This document shows positions 24,281 through 32,016 of a stretch of DNA of 50,756 nucleotides, piece by piece. The stretch lies in NCBI GenBank assembly GCA_051005135.1, contig JBPCJQ010000019.1:1-50756 (forward strand). The letters run 5' to 3'. How positions within the stretch are numbered: position 1 is the stretch's first letter; each line of letters begins with the position of its first letter. The DNA is from DATAQC01 sp051005135 (GTDB taxonomy: Bacteria; Actinomycetota; Acidimicrobiia; Acidimicrobiales; AC-14). A program made the position numbers and the translations under genes. The notes under the pieces are model-generated. The model searched no databases. It was not told where the DNA came from and was given only the letters and a program-made list of their open reading frames with translations.

Positions 24281-25231
24281 ATGAACAGAGTGATCCGACG
24301 GTCATTGTTCTCCGGGGCATCGATAATGATCTTGGCCGCCACCATCATCGTATCGGGGGCGACACCCGCCCTGGCCGATACGTCGAACGCCACGGCCCTC
24401 GCACTAGACGTAACCGGTCCGGTCGCCGTGAACACCGGACCCCCCTGCACGGCCAGTTCCGGGGCCACAAGCGGGGCGTGCACAGTTGGAACCTCCACCG
24501 GCAACCTGTCCTCATTGGTCGCCGCCGCGCTGCTCACTCAGTCGGCCACTTCCACCGCCTCGGGGGGCAACTCGGCCGCGTGCGCGGGCCTGACCGGCCC
24601 CGGAGGCGGGTCTATTACGATCGGGCCGAGCGGACAGTGCGTGGCACCCGTCAACCCGGCGGCAGGCGGCGTCGTCCTCCTGGGCGGGCTGGTCACCGCT
24701 AACGCGGTCTACGCCACCTGCTCCGATACGGGCGGCACACCGACGGGCTCCTCGACCACGGTCGCCCTGAACCCCACCAACACCAGTGGGGGCATCTTGA
24801 GCCTCGGTGGTCTTCTGGGCACTCTCGGCACGGTCGCTGTAAATCCGGCGGTCAGTACCCCGACGCACCTAGTTGTGACGCTGACGCCTCTGCTCGGGTC
24901 ACCGGTGGACCTCCTCACTCTCGACCTCAACACCCAGACGACTACGGGCACACCTCCGCAGCTAACCGTAACGGCCCTTGACCTGAAGATCCTCACCGGC
25001 CTCACCAATCTCCCCGCGGTGGGGACGATCCTCGCCGGGCTCGGCCTCACCCCCGGATCCGTGGCCGAGGTCATAATCGGGCGGGTCACCTGCGGCCCCA
25101 ACTCGGTCACAGCTACCCCGCCGGCCTTCCCGGTGCGAGGTCTACCCTTGGCAGTCGCCACTCTGGGCGTCGCTGGGGGCGCCGCCGTCCTCGTGCGTCG
25201 GCGTCGGATCGCTGCCAGCCGGGTCGCCTAG
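24281..25231 (+). CDS. Secreted protein with exosortase-type C-terminal tail
   Basis: 316 residues. A signal peptide (SLFSGASIMILAATIIVSGA, cut after ALA near residue 32) is followed by a low-charge Thr/Ser/Gly/Val beta-rich body that resembles choice-of-anchor surface proteins, with three Cys-containing segments (GPPCTASSGATSGACTVGTS, SGQCVAPVNP, GRVTCGPNSV). The end is FPVRGLPLAVATLGVAGGAA then VLVRRRRIAASRVA: motif, helix and Arg cluster, as expected for a sorting tail. ATG at 24281 has GGGAGGAAAC upstream. It is the last gene before a strong hairpin. I infer it is the exosortase substrate; no family name is claimed firmly. Confidence 0.75.
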   Translation: MNRVIRRSLFSGASIMILAATIIVSGATPALADTSNATALALDVTGPVAVNTGPPCTASSGATSGACTVGTSTGNLSSLVAAALLTQSATSTASGGNSAACAGLTGPGGGSITIGPSGQCVAPVNPAAGGVVLLGGLVTANAVYATCSDTGGTPTGSSTTVALNPTNTSGGILSLGGLLGTLGTVAVNPAVSTPTHLVVTLTPLLGSPVDLLTLDLNTQTTTGTPPQLTVTALDLKILTGLTNLPAVGTILAGLGLTPGSVAEVIIGRVTCGPNSVTATPPAFPVRGLPLAVATLGVAGGAAVLVRRRRIAASRVA

Positions 25232-25250
25232 CTCCCGACACCTCCAGTCA

Positions 25251-25288
25251 GCGACAACGGCACGGTCCGGCGACCGTGCCGTTGTCGC
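25251..25288 (+). terminator. 17-bp perfect hairpin after the exosortase-substrate gene
   Basis: GCGACAACGGCACGGTC (25251-25267) pairs base for base with 25272-25288 across a CGGC loop. It starts 20 bases after the stop codon. There is no U-tract (GTGTAAAG follows), so it may end transcription in the manner of actinobacterial L-shaped terminators or protect the 3' end; being symmetric, it can also serve the opposite strand. Confidence 0.7.
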
Positions 25289-25306
25289 GTGTAAAGATCC
25301 TGGAGA

Positions 25307-25574
25307 TCACCGGCCTCCACCCCTCCCCGTCGTACGAGGCTGAACCCCGAGCCTGGGCGTGGTAGGTCGAGGCGTTGGTCGCGACAGGATCAGCTGCCGG
25401 CCGTGGGAGCGCATCTGCTTGGCTGCCTCCACCACCACGCCGAGGCCGGTGGAGTCGATGAAAGACAGGTCGGCGAGGTCGAGCACGACGAGTCGGTCAC
25501 GCAGCTGCGGCGCCGAGTCGTAGTCGAGCTCGCCCCTCCAGGGCCACCACGGTGGCGTCAGCCCCTTGGCGCAT
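25307..25574 (-). pseudogene. Degenerate STAS anti-sigma-antagonist gene
   Basis: From an ATG at 25574 the minus strand reads MRQGADATVVALEG, shifts by one base, then GELDYDSAPQLRDRL joined straight to VVLDLADLSFIDSTGLGVVV and EAAKQMRSHGRQLILSRP before random text and a stop. About ten residues between the helix and the DSTG strand are missing, and the C-terminal helix is replaced. The phospho-acceptor motif IDSTGLG is intact. I take it as a decayed relative of the STAS gene at 9902. Confidence 0.6.
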
Positions 25575-25606
25575 CTACAGCGAGAAGAAGGGCTCGGGGC
25601 AGGCGC

Positions 25607-25732
25607 TCACGAGGCAGGCCGCAGGTTGAGGTCGGGCGGGGCCAGTTGCCAATCGACCACGAACGGCTCTCCCTTGGCCGGGCCGGGAGTGTTCTCTCCC
25701 CGGTTGGCCCTGCCGTCGTGGTCGTCGGTCAT
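25607..25732 (-). CDS. Possible 41-residue peptide
   Basis: ATG at 25732 with GGAG five bases upstream opens a frame MTDDHDGRANRGENTPGPAK then GEPFVVDWQLAPPDLNLRPA ending in TGA. It lies just upstream of the STAS remnant. No family is recognised; it could be real or the start of a decayed gene. The 260 bases between it and the HtrA gene hold nothing else that I can identify. Confidence 0.25.
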   Translation of the reverse strand: MTDDHDGRANRGENTPGPAKGEPFVVDWQLAPPDLNLRPAS

Positions 25733-25995
25733 CAGCGCTCCGGTCTTGCCTGCGAGGAGAGGGACCGGGATTCTCCGGGAACGCCCCAGCCGAACGTCCC
25801 CGGGGAAGTCTCCGCTCCGGGGGCTGGGTGCTCAACCTTGGTCGTAGTCTACTGCCATCCGGTGCCTGAACAGCAAGAGGTGCATTCCGAGATTCCGCCC
25901 TCCAACGCTCAGCGCTCTCACAGCTGATTCTCGGGTAAGGGTGGGAGACTGCCTCGTCCGCCCAGACCGCGCCCCTCGCAGGAGACCACCAGAAC

Positions 25996-27408
25996 ATGAG
26001 CGACCAACGTTGGGAACCCCACTTCGAGCACCCGGCCGGGGCTGACGACGACGCCACCGCGCCAGGCGGCGCGGTGGCGGTAACGGCCCGCCAACCCGGC
26101 GAGCACGACGACACCCCGCCGGAATGGGTCGCACCCCCTGCCGGCGGATGGGGTGGAGGGCCGTGGTCGGGCGCAGGGCAAGTCCCTCCGCCTCCCCCAC
26201 CGCCTCCGGCCCGCACACCCGACCGGGGCCCCGCCGCCCTCATCGCCGGCATCGTGGTCGCCCTGGTGATCGGCTTCGCCGGCGGTGGCCTGGTGTTGCA
26301 CCGGGGCACGTCGTCGTCGAGCACCAGCTTCAACGCCGGCCGCTCCCCCACCGCGTCACTGGTGCCTTCGCCCTCCACCACGCCCTCGCCCTCGTCGGGC
26401 GGCGCCAGCCGCACCCCGCTCGATGCGGCCGCCGTGTCCGCAATCGCCGCCAAAGTGGATCCCGCGGTGGTCGACATCACCACCAGGATCGGCACCACCG
26501 GCACCGCCGCCGGCACGGGCATGTTGCTCACCGCCAACGGCGAGGTGCTCACCAACAACCATGTGATCGACGGTGCCACCCGCATCACCGGCCAGGTCAA
26601 CGGCGCAGGCAGGTCGTACACGGCCAAGGTCCTGGGTACCGATCCCACCCAGGACGTCGCCCTCATCCAGCTGCAGGGTGTCTCCGGCCTCCCCATCGTG
26701 GCCACCGCCGACTCCTCCACCGTCTCGGTGGGCGACCAGGTCGTAGCCATCGGCAACGCCCTCGGCCTGGGTGGCACCCCAGCCGTAGCCCAGGGCACGG
26801 TTCGGGCCCTCGACCAGTCGGTGACCGCCGGTGACCCGTCGGCGGGCACAGCCGAGGACCTCACCGGGATGATCCAGATCGACGCCGCCCTCAAGCCCGG
26901 TGATTCCGGTGGCCCCCTGGCCAACGCCGGGGGCCAGGTGATCGGGATGGACACGGCGGCGTCGGTGAGCGGTGGGCGGTCTAGGCCGGCCGCCAGCGTG
27001 GGCTTCGCCATCCCCATCGACCGAGCCCTTTCGATCGTCAACCAGATCCGCGCCGGCCAGGCCAGTGCCACCGTGCAGATCGGCGAGCCCGGGTTCATCG
27101 GGGTGCAGGTCACCACCGTCACCGCCGCCCAGGACAGCAGTGCCCTGGGCGCCTCGGGCTACAGCCCGCCGGTCAGCGCCGGCGCGGTCGTCGTGGGAGT
27201 GGTACCCAACGGTCCGGCGGACAAGGCCGGCGTGGCCGCGGGGTCGGTGATCGTTAGCGCCGACGGCAAGAACGTCGACTCCCCCGAGGCCCTGACCCCG
27301 ATCCTGCACGCCCGACACCCCGGCGACACGGTGGCCATCGGTTGGGTCGATCGCGCCGGAGCCCGCCACACTGCCAAAGTGAAGCTGTCCACCGCCCCCA
27401 CCGGATGA
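25996..27408 (+). CDS. HtrA/DegP-type membrane serine protease with PDZ domain
   Basis: A 470-residue S1C protease. Residues 1-78 are an acidic to Pro-rich cytoplasmic part; 80-101 a helix (ALIAGIVVALVIGFAGGGLV); then a Ser/Pro linker, a trypsin-like domain and a PDZ domain (about 360-455, VVVGVVPNGPADKAGVAAGS). The triad is visible as His189 (VLTNNHVID), Asp220 (DPTQDVALIQL) and Ser304 (KPGDSGGPLAN). It degrades or senses misfolded proteins outside the membrane. The ATG at 25996 lacks a strong ribosome site (GGAG is 16 bases away). Its stop overlaps the polymerase gene start (ATGA), an unusual pairing. Confidence 0.93.
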   Translation: MSDQRWEPHFEHPAGADDDATAPGGAVAVTARQPGEHDDTPPEWVAPPAGGWGGGPWSGAGQVPPPPPPPPARTPDRGPAALIAGIVVALVIGFAGGGLVLHRGTSSSSTSFNAGRSPTASLVPSPSTTPSPSSGGASRTPLDAAAVSAIAAKVDPAVVDITTRIGTTGTAAGTGMLLTANGEVLTNNHVIDGATRITGQVNGAGRSYTAKVLGTDPTQDVALIQLQGVSGLPIVATADSSTVSVGDQVVAIGNALGLGGTPAVAQGTVRALDQSVTAGDPSAGTAEDLTGMIQIDAALKPGDSGGPLANAGGQVIGMDTAASVSGGRSRPAASVGFAIPIDRALSIVNQIRAGQASATVQIGEPGFIGVQVTTVTAAQDSSALGASGYSPPVSAGAVVVGVVPNGPADKAGVAAGSVIVSADGKNVDSPEALTPILHARHPGDTVAIGWVDRAGARHTAKVKLSTAPTG

Positions 27409-28406
27409 AGGCTTGCGGGGGGCCGAGCCCCCCGACTGCGGTCGTCGTAACCCACCCCGAAAAGGTCCTCTTCCCCGAGCGGGGTGAGACCAAGGCCGAT
27501 CTGGCCCGCTACTACCAAGCTGTGGCTGGCCCCCTGCTGGCCGCCATGGGGGGCCGGCCGGTGCTGCTGCAGCGCTTCCCCCAGGGCGTGGGCGGCCCCT
27601 CGTTCTTCCAGAAGCGGGTGCCCGACAGCCGTCCCGACTGGCTGCAGACAACGATCGTGAGCACACCCAACGGCACGACCTCGGTGGCCCTGGTGGCGGC
27701 CGATCTGGCCCACGTCCTGTGGGCGGTGAACCTGGCCTGCCTCGGCTTCCACGTGTGGCCCACCACCGCGGCCGACCCTGACCACGCCGACGAACTGCGG
27801 GTCGACCTCGACCCCTCACCGGGCGTCACCTTCGCCATTGTGGCCGAAGCCGCCGCCGAGGTGCACACCCTTCTCGACGAGCTCGGCCTTGAGGGGCTGC
27901 CCAAGACCACGGGCAACCGGGGCCTCCACATCTACGTCCGCCTCAAGCCCGAGTGGACTTCCTACGACGTGCGCTCGGCAGCGGTGGCCGTGGCCCGCGA
28001 GCTCGAGCGCCGCCGGCCCGACCTCTGCACGGCGGCGTGGTGGAAGGAGGAGCGCGGCACCCGCGTGTTCGTGGACTTCAACCAGAACGCCCCCCACAAG
28101 ACGATGTTCGGGGCGTGGTCGGTGCGAGCCCGCCCAGGGGCCCAGGTGTCGACGCCCTTCGCCTGGGAAGAGCTCGACAAGATCCACCCCGACGAGCTCA
28201 CCATGGCCACGGTGCCGGCCCGGCTGGCCGCCGGGGGCGACCCGTGGGACACAGGCACTCCGCGGCAGTCGCTGGACCCCCTGCTGGCCCTGGTGGAGCG
28301 TGACCAGGCCGCCGGCCTGCCCGACATGCCCTGGCCGCCGGTCTACCCGAAGATGCCGGGCGAGCCTCCCCGAGTGGCGCCCAGCCGGGCCCGCCGCGCC
28401 GACTGA
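27405..28406 (+). CDS. Stand-alone LigD-type primase-polymerase
   Basis: A 333-residue member of the archaeo-eukaryotic primase superfamily, equal to the polymerase domain of LigD or mycobacterial PolD1/PolD2. Visible are VVTHPEKVLFPE, the metal-binding pair Asp134 and Asp136 in LRVDLDPSPG, His175 in TTGNRGLHIYVRL, Asp224 in RVFVDFNQNAPHKTMFGAWS, and TPFAWEEL. All catalytic residues are kept. Such enzymes add ribonucleotides or deoxynucleotides in end joining or gap repair. No ligase, nuclease or Ku gene is in the window. ATG at 27405 overlaps the htrA stop by four bases. The 3' end overlaps convergent mobA by 64 bases. Confidence 0.9.
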   Translation: MKACGGPSPPTAVVVTHPEKVLFPERGETKADLARYYQAVAGPLLAAMGGRPVLLQRFPQGVGGPSFFQKRVPDSRPDWLQTTIVSTPNGTTSVALVAADLAHVLWAVNLACLGFHVWPTTAADPDHADELRVDLDPSPGVTFAIVAEAAAEVHTLLDELGLEGLPKTTGNRGLHIYVRLKPEWTSYDVRSAAVAVARELERRRPDLCTAAWWKEERGTRVFVDFNQNAPHKTMFGAWSVRARPGAQVSTPFAWEELDKIHPDELTMATVPARLAAGGDPWDTGTPRQSLDPLLALVERDQAAGLPDMPWPPVYPKMPGEPPRVAPSRARRAD

Positions 28407-28993
28407 GCGTCGACCACCGAACGGGCCCGTTCCAGGTCGGCAGGGCAGTTGACGTTGAGCACTGCCTCCGGTCGCAGAGCGACGGTGGCCACGTCGGGCG
28501 GCAGCAGCCGGGCGGCAGGTAGGCCCTCGAGCATCGGGCGGAACCCCGCCAGCCGGTCGGCCAACGCCTCAATTCGGTGCACGGCGACCAGGGGATGAGG
28601 GCGGCCATTGTCGTCGACGGCAGCCGCGGCCGTCACCTGGGCAGTGCCGAGGGCGGCGACCAGACGGCGCAAGTCCTCGGTGGCGAGCAGGGGTAGGTCG
28701 CCGGCCAGCACCAGTACCGCCGTCGCCCCGTCGTCCAGCTCCGCCATGCCGGCAGCCACGGCCGGCACCGGTCCGCCACCCGTCACCACCTCGGTGACGA
28801 ACCTCACGCCGGCGATGCCAGTGGGGCGCCGGGGACCCACTACCACCAGGCTGGTGCACAGCGGCAGGGCCGCAGCCAGGACCGCGTCCAACAGGGTCCG
28901 GCCGCCGACGTCGAGGCAGAGCTTGTCGACACCGCCCATCCGGCGGGCTGACCCACCGGCCACCACTACCGCGCCAAGGGTGGGCGCGCTCAT
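28343..28993 (-). CDS. MobA-like molybdenum cofactor guanylyltransferase
   Basis: About 216 residues with the nucleotidyltransferase loop GAVVVAGGSARRMGGVDKLC near the start, GGGPVPAVAAGMAEL and the acidic metal site VLVLAGDLPLLATEDLRRLV. MobA joins GMP to molybdopterin. The C-terminus has LNVNCPADLERARSVV, also typical. ATG at 28993 overlaps the RibD-type gene stop (ATGA). No molybdoenzyme gene is seen here, so a related purine or CDP-sugar transferase cannot be ruled out. The last 20 codons overlap the polymerase gene on the other strand. Confidence 0.82.
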   Translation of the reverse strand: MSAPTLGAVVVAGGSARRMGGVDKLCLDVGGRTLLDAVLAAALPLCTSLVVVGPRRPTGIAGVRFVTEVVTGGGPVPAVAAGMAELDDGATAVLVLAGDLPLLATEDLRRLVAALGTAQVTAAAAVDDNGRPHPLVAVHRIEALADRLAGFRPMLEGLPAARLLPPDVATVALRPEAVLNVNCPADLERARSVVDAQSARRARLGATRGGSPGIFG

Positions 28994-29733
28994 GTCGCGA
29001 CCCGACGGCGCAGGAGCAGGAACAGGAACCCGTCGTCCTCGCACACAGACACGGCCTCGAGCTCCACGGGATCGGGCAGGGAGGCCCCGTGCAGGAGCCG
29101 CTCGGCATCACCACCCGCCAGCACCGGCGACAGGGTGAGGGCGAGCTCGTCGATGAGACCGGCGGCAGCCAGCTCGGCATTGAGGACAGGTCCTCCCTCG
29201 CACACCACCGAGCGCAAGCCCCGGGCGCCCAGGGCGTCGAGGGCCAGGGCCAGGTCGACGCTCGAGCGCCCGGCCAGAACCACGTCGGCCACCTCGGCGG
29301 CCTGGGCCAGGAGGTCGTCGGGGGCCTCCTCTACCGTCACCAGCAGGGGGCGCGCTGGCGCATCAGTGAAGAACGGTGATCCCCAGTCGAAACGGCACGA
29401 GCGAGACACCACCGCGATGGCAGGCGTCTCCGGCTGGCCCCGGCGCAGGCGCTCCAGGCGCAGGGCCGGCGTGAGGCAGGCAGGCCCGTAGCCTTCGGTG
29501 CGGGCGGTGCCGGCGCCCACGAGCACCACGTCGGCCAGCGCCCGCAACAGGTGGAACAGGTGGCGGTCGGCAGGGCCAACCAGGCCGCCCGACCGCCCAC
29601 CCACCGAGGTGGCTCCGTCGAGGCTGGTGATCATGTTGAGACGCACTCCCGGTCGGCCCGCCGCAATTGGCGGCTCGCCGTAGACAGCCAGTGGGTCGAC
29701 GGGGTCGACGGCTTCGGGGAAGACCTGGCGCAC
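28990..29733 (-). CDS. RibD C-terminal-type pyrimidine reductase
   Basis: About 247 residues: RLNMITSLDGATSVGGRSGG (substrate loop), ADVVLVGAGTARTEGYGPAC (NADPH site), IAVVSRSCRFDWGSPFFTDA and GLRSVVCEGGPVLNAELAAA with the conserved EGGP. It matches stand-alone RibD_C/dihydrofolate-reductase-like proteins that reduce the riboflavin precursor 5-amino-6-ribosylaminouracil phosphate, or related actinobacterial reductases of unknown substrate. GTG at 29733 has GGAGAGGGG upstream. No other riboflavin gene is here, so the pathway is not assured. Coupled to mobA. Confidence 0.85.
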   Translation of the reverse strand: MRQVFPEAVDPVDPLAVYGEPPIAAGRPGVRLNMITSLDGATSVGGRSGGLVGPADRHLFHLLRALADVVLVGAGTARTEGYGPACLTPALRLERLRRGQPETPAIAVVSRSCRFDWGSPFFTDAPARPLLVTVEEAPDDLLAQAAEVADVVLAGRSSVDLALALDALGARGLRSVVCEGGPVLNAELAAAGLIDELALTLSPVLAGGDAERLLHGASLPDPVELEAVSVCEDDGFLFLLLRRRVAT

Positions 29734-29852
29734 GTGCCCCTCTCCGGCTCGGCTACCGCCGAGCCAAGCATGGCACCGTAAGCGGGCCTTGCGTTCGGGC
29801 CACTCAGACCGGTACTGCGTTCGGGCCACGCAGGCCGGTCAGAGGCGCGGGG

Positions 29853-30158
29853 TCACGAGACCTTCTGGGAGGTCGCCTTCCGTGCCCTGGGCTTCTGGGC
29901 CGCGGGCTTGTTGGCCGCCGCCGGGCGGCGCCTGGCCGGGCCGGGGGCGGGCGGAGCAGGAGCGGCGGCCGGCGCTTCGTCGCCAGGACCGGGGGCAACC
30001 ACTTCTTCGCCTTCCTCGGTCACCGGCAAGCCACCGGTGACCGTCCACTCCGGCGGGGGCGGGTTGTGGCCCGACCGAGCCATCGACTCGATGTGCTCGT
30101 GGACCTCGCGCTCGATCTCTGGCGCCGTCTTGATGCGACCGAACAGACAAAGCTTCAT
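29853..30158 (-). CDS. Hypothetical protein with Pro/Ala/Lys tail
   Basis: A 101-residue protein: an ordered first part MKLCLFGRIKTAPEIEREVH then EHIESMARSGHNPPPPEW, followed by an acidic linker and a long Ala/Pro/Arg/Lys tail (PGPARRRPAAANKPAAQKPR). The tail is of the histone-H1-like or ribosome-associated type found in many actinobacterial proteins. ATG at 30158 has GGAAAGG ten bases upstream. No function is claimed. The 103 bases up to the next gene hold nothing recognisable. Confidence 0.55.
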   Translation of the reverse strand: MKLCLFGRIKTAPEIEREVHEHIESMARSGHNPPPPEWTVTGGLPVTEEGEEVVAPGPGDEAPAAAPAPPAPGPARRRPAAANKPAAQKPRARKATSQKVS

Positions 30159-30261
30159 GGTGGACCTTTCCGGAGGAATGCAGGGACGTGAACTGGCGGG
30201 GTGGTTGGACCGCGATCCACCTCCATTATCGCCGATGATCAGCCCTACGAGCGACAGAATC

Positions 30262-31971
30262 TCAGGTAGCGGGATCCGGCGGGCGCAGCTCCTCGGAGGT
30301 CGGAGGCTGCAAAGGGGCGTAGGCCTCCGATGGGGTGGGGGCGTCCTTCCACTGGTAGGGCACCAAGTCGGGGCCCACGACGCGGCGGCTACCGTCGGGC
30401 GGATCGGCGTCGGTGGCCAGATGGGCGCCGTACCAGACGACCAGGTCCTGGCGCTCGACGGACTCGCCGGTGAGGAAGCGGTCGAGGCCGGCCCGGGAGC
30501 GGTGGGGATCGGAGGTGAGGCCCTGCCCGTCGTCCAGCTCTTCGGGGTGGTAGCGCAGCACCCACAGGTCGCCGGCTCCGTAGTCGTCGGCCGTGCCGTC
30601 GGCCGGCCCGGGGCGGATGGCGTAGCCCTGCGACGCCCGGGTGTTGCGCACCCGCCAATAGCGCCCGTGCTCGATGCTGCGGGTGCGGCGGACTTCCTGG
30701 CGGATGGTGTGCCAGCTCGACATGGCCATCACCGGAGGGTCGTTGTGCTCTTGGATCACGTTGTTGTCGGGGCCACCGATGTCGAAGTCCAAGCGCCAGT
30801 AGGTGTGGTGGGCCTGCGCCATGCAGGTGCAGGGGTTCCGGGCCGCGGCGACGCCGAAGCGGGGCCGGATGGTGCCGTCGGCGGCCAGGCGCCACTCGCT
30901 CACGTAGCGGTACCACCCCGCCTGCATCTGGCTGGTGATGACCAGCTCCTCGCCGTCGAGCCACAGGGCCACGCCTCGGCAGTGGCCGCCGTCCACCCCG
31001 CTGTCGAGAATGGTCTCAGGCGCCGAGGGGCACAGGCGGAAGCCGGTGACAGCCTCGATGCCCTCGGCGCCGAAACAGCTCTCCTCGCGCAGCCACGCCC
31101 GCGTCGTGGGACCGCACCCGCCGGCGGCCCGCACGTCGTTGTAAGCCACGTTCACGATGGGCAGGTGAGCACGGAAGAGCACCCGCTGGCCCCGGTAGTC
31201 GACGGTTCGCAGCTCGACGCCCGAGCCGTTGGTGCCCGACGAGTCGCGCGGCCGCACGACCACCAAGTCCCACAGCGCGGTGTCGCCCCGGCGCACCTGG
31301 ACCCGAGCTTGGCTGTCGCCCTCGGACGGCCCGGCCGGCGGGGCCGCCGGCCCGGGCGGCGCAGCCGCATGAGAGGCAGTAGACGGGCCGGGCGGGCATC
31401 CGCAGTCGCCCTCCGACGGGGCTGCCACGCCGGCCAGCTCGGCGAGCACCTCACCATCACGCGTGCGCACGCCCACCATGCGATGCCGGGCGGCAGCGCC
31501 GGATACATCTCCGGCGGTGCGAATGCCGACTGCGACGACGCGGTCGACGGTGCCGTCGGGGTGCTCGACGTTGGCCAGGGGAGGCATGGGCCGGTAGGCA
31601 GTGGTGGCGGGGTCGGCCATCAGGGCAGAGAAGTCGCGATGCTCGGCCAGGATCGACACCGCCCAGGCGTGCTCGTCCTCGGTGGGCGGCCACTGGTTGG
31701 CCGTGGGCGAGATGAAGGGGCTGTCCAGGTCGTCGAGCCAGCCCTCGACAAGGGCGGCGCGACCAGTGTCGGTGTCGTGCACGACGGTGGTGAAGCGGGC
31801 ACCATCGCCGTCGCCCTTGTCGACCACGTCGAAGGCCACCACCCACAGGTCACCGGCGGGGAAGTGCTGGCGCAGCCGCGGGTGGGCCAGGATGGCCGCG
31901 ATGGCACTGGCCCGGGCCGCGTCGTGGGTCTCCTCGGGGGATATCTCGACGTGCAGGCCAGCCTCGGACAT
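30262..31971 (-). CDS. Copper amine oxidase-like protein with eroded active site
   Basis: A 569-residue protein with no signal peptide. The middle and C-terminal part align by eye with the catalytic barrel of copper amine oxidases: ALWLDGEELVITSQMQAGWY, RYVSEWRLAADGTIRPRFGV, then AQAHHTYWRLDFDIGGPDNN. The family has N-Y-D/E where Tyr becomes topaquinone, and H-x-H before the RLDxD strand. Here the segment is A-G-W-Y354-R-Y, losing the Asn and the acid but keeping a Tyr, and the copper pair is Q-A-H, with one His lost and one extra beside it. Several Cys pairs (DCGCP, PCTCM) are unusual. The N-terminal 180 residues include a cystatin-like region. It may be a non-enzymatic homologue or use a different cofactor. 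ATG at 31971 has AGAAAGG upstream. Confidence 0.65.
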   Translation of the reverse strand: MSEAGLHVEISPEETHDAARASAIAAILAHPRLRQHFPAGDLWVVAFDVVDKGDGDGARFTTVVHDTDTGRAALVEGWLDDLDSPFISPTANQWPPTEDEHAWAVSILAEHRDFSALMADPATTAYRPMPPLANVEHPDGTVDRVVAVGIRTAGDVSGAAARHRMVGVRTRDGEVLAELAGVAAPSEGDCGCPPGPSTASHAAAPPGPAAPPAGPSEGDSQARVQVRRGDTALWDLVVVRPRDSSGTNGSGVELRTVDYRGQRVLFRAHLPIVNVAYNDVRAAGGCGPTTRAWLREESCFGAEGIEAVTGFRLCPSAPETILDSGVDGGHCRGVALWLDGEELVITSQMQAGWYRYVSEWRLAADGTIRPRFGVAAARNPCTCMAQAHHTYWRLDFDIGGPDNNVIQEHNDPPVMAMSSWHTIRQEVRRTRSIEHGRYWRVRNTRASQGYAIRPGPADGTADDYGAGDLWVLRYHPEELDDGQGLTSDPHRSRAGLDRFLTGESVERQDLVVWYGAHLATDADPPDGSRRVVGPDLVPYQWKDAPTPSEAYAPLQPPTSEELRPPDPAT

Positions 31972-32004
31972 GGCGCCTTTCTATCGTTCATACCGCCGGG
32001 CCGG

Positions 32005-32010
32005 TACATT
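32005..32010 (+). promoter_or_regulatory. Putative -10 box for a leaderless reductase operon
   Basis: TACATT lies six bases before the ATG at 32017, with no room for a separate ribosome site other than the weak CAGGG. This spacing puts +1 at or next to the start codon, as in leaderless actinobacterial transcripts. Only 45 bases separate this ATG from the divergent gene at 31971. Confidence 0.4.
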
Positions 32011-32016
32011 TCAGGG

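Noticed and set aside
25575..27122. A 515-codon open frame on the minus strand opposite htrA
   Set aside because: It lies over the protease, whose catalytic triad and PDZ domain are clear; the minus-strand product is Pro/Ser/Thr-rich with no motif and arises from GC-biased codons.
29908..32016. Extension of the GrdE-like frame some 700 codons upstream
   Set aside because: The extension is antisense to the amine-oxidase-like gene and has Arg/Gly/His/Val-rich content; GrdE homology begins at the ATG 32017.
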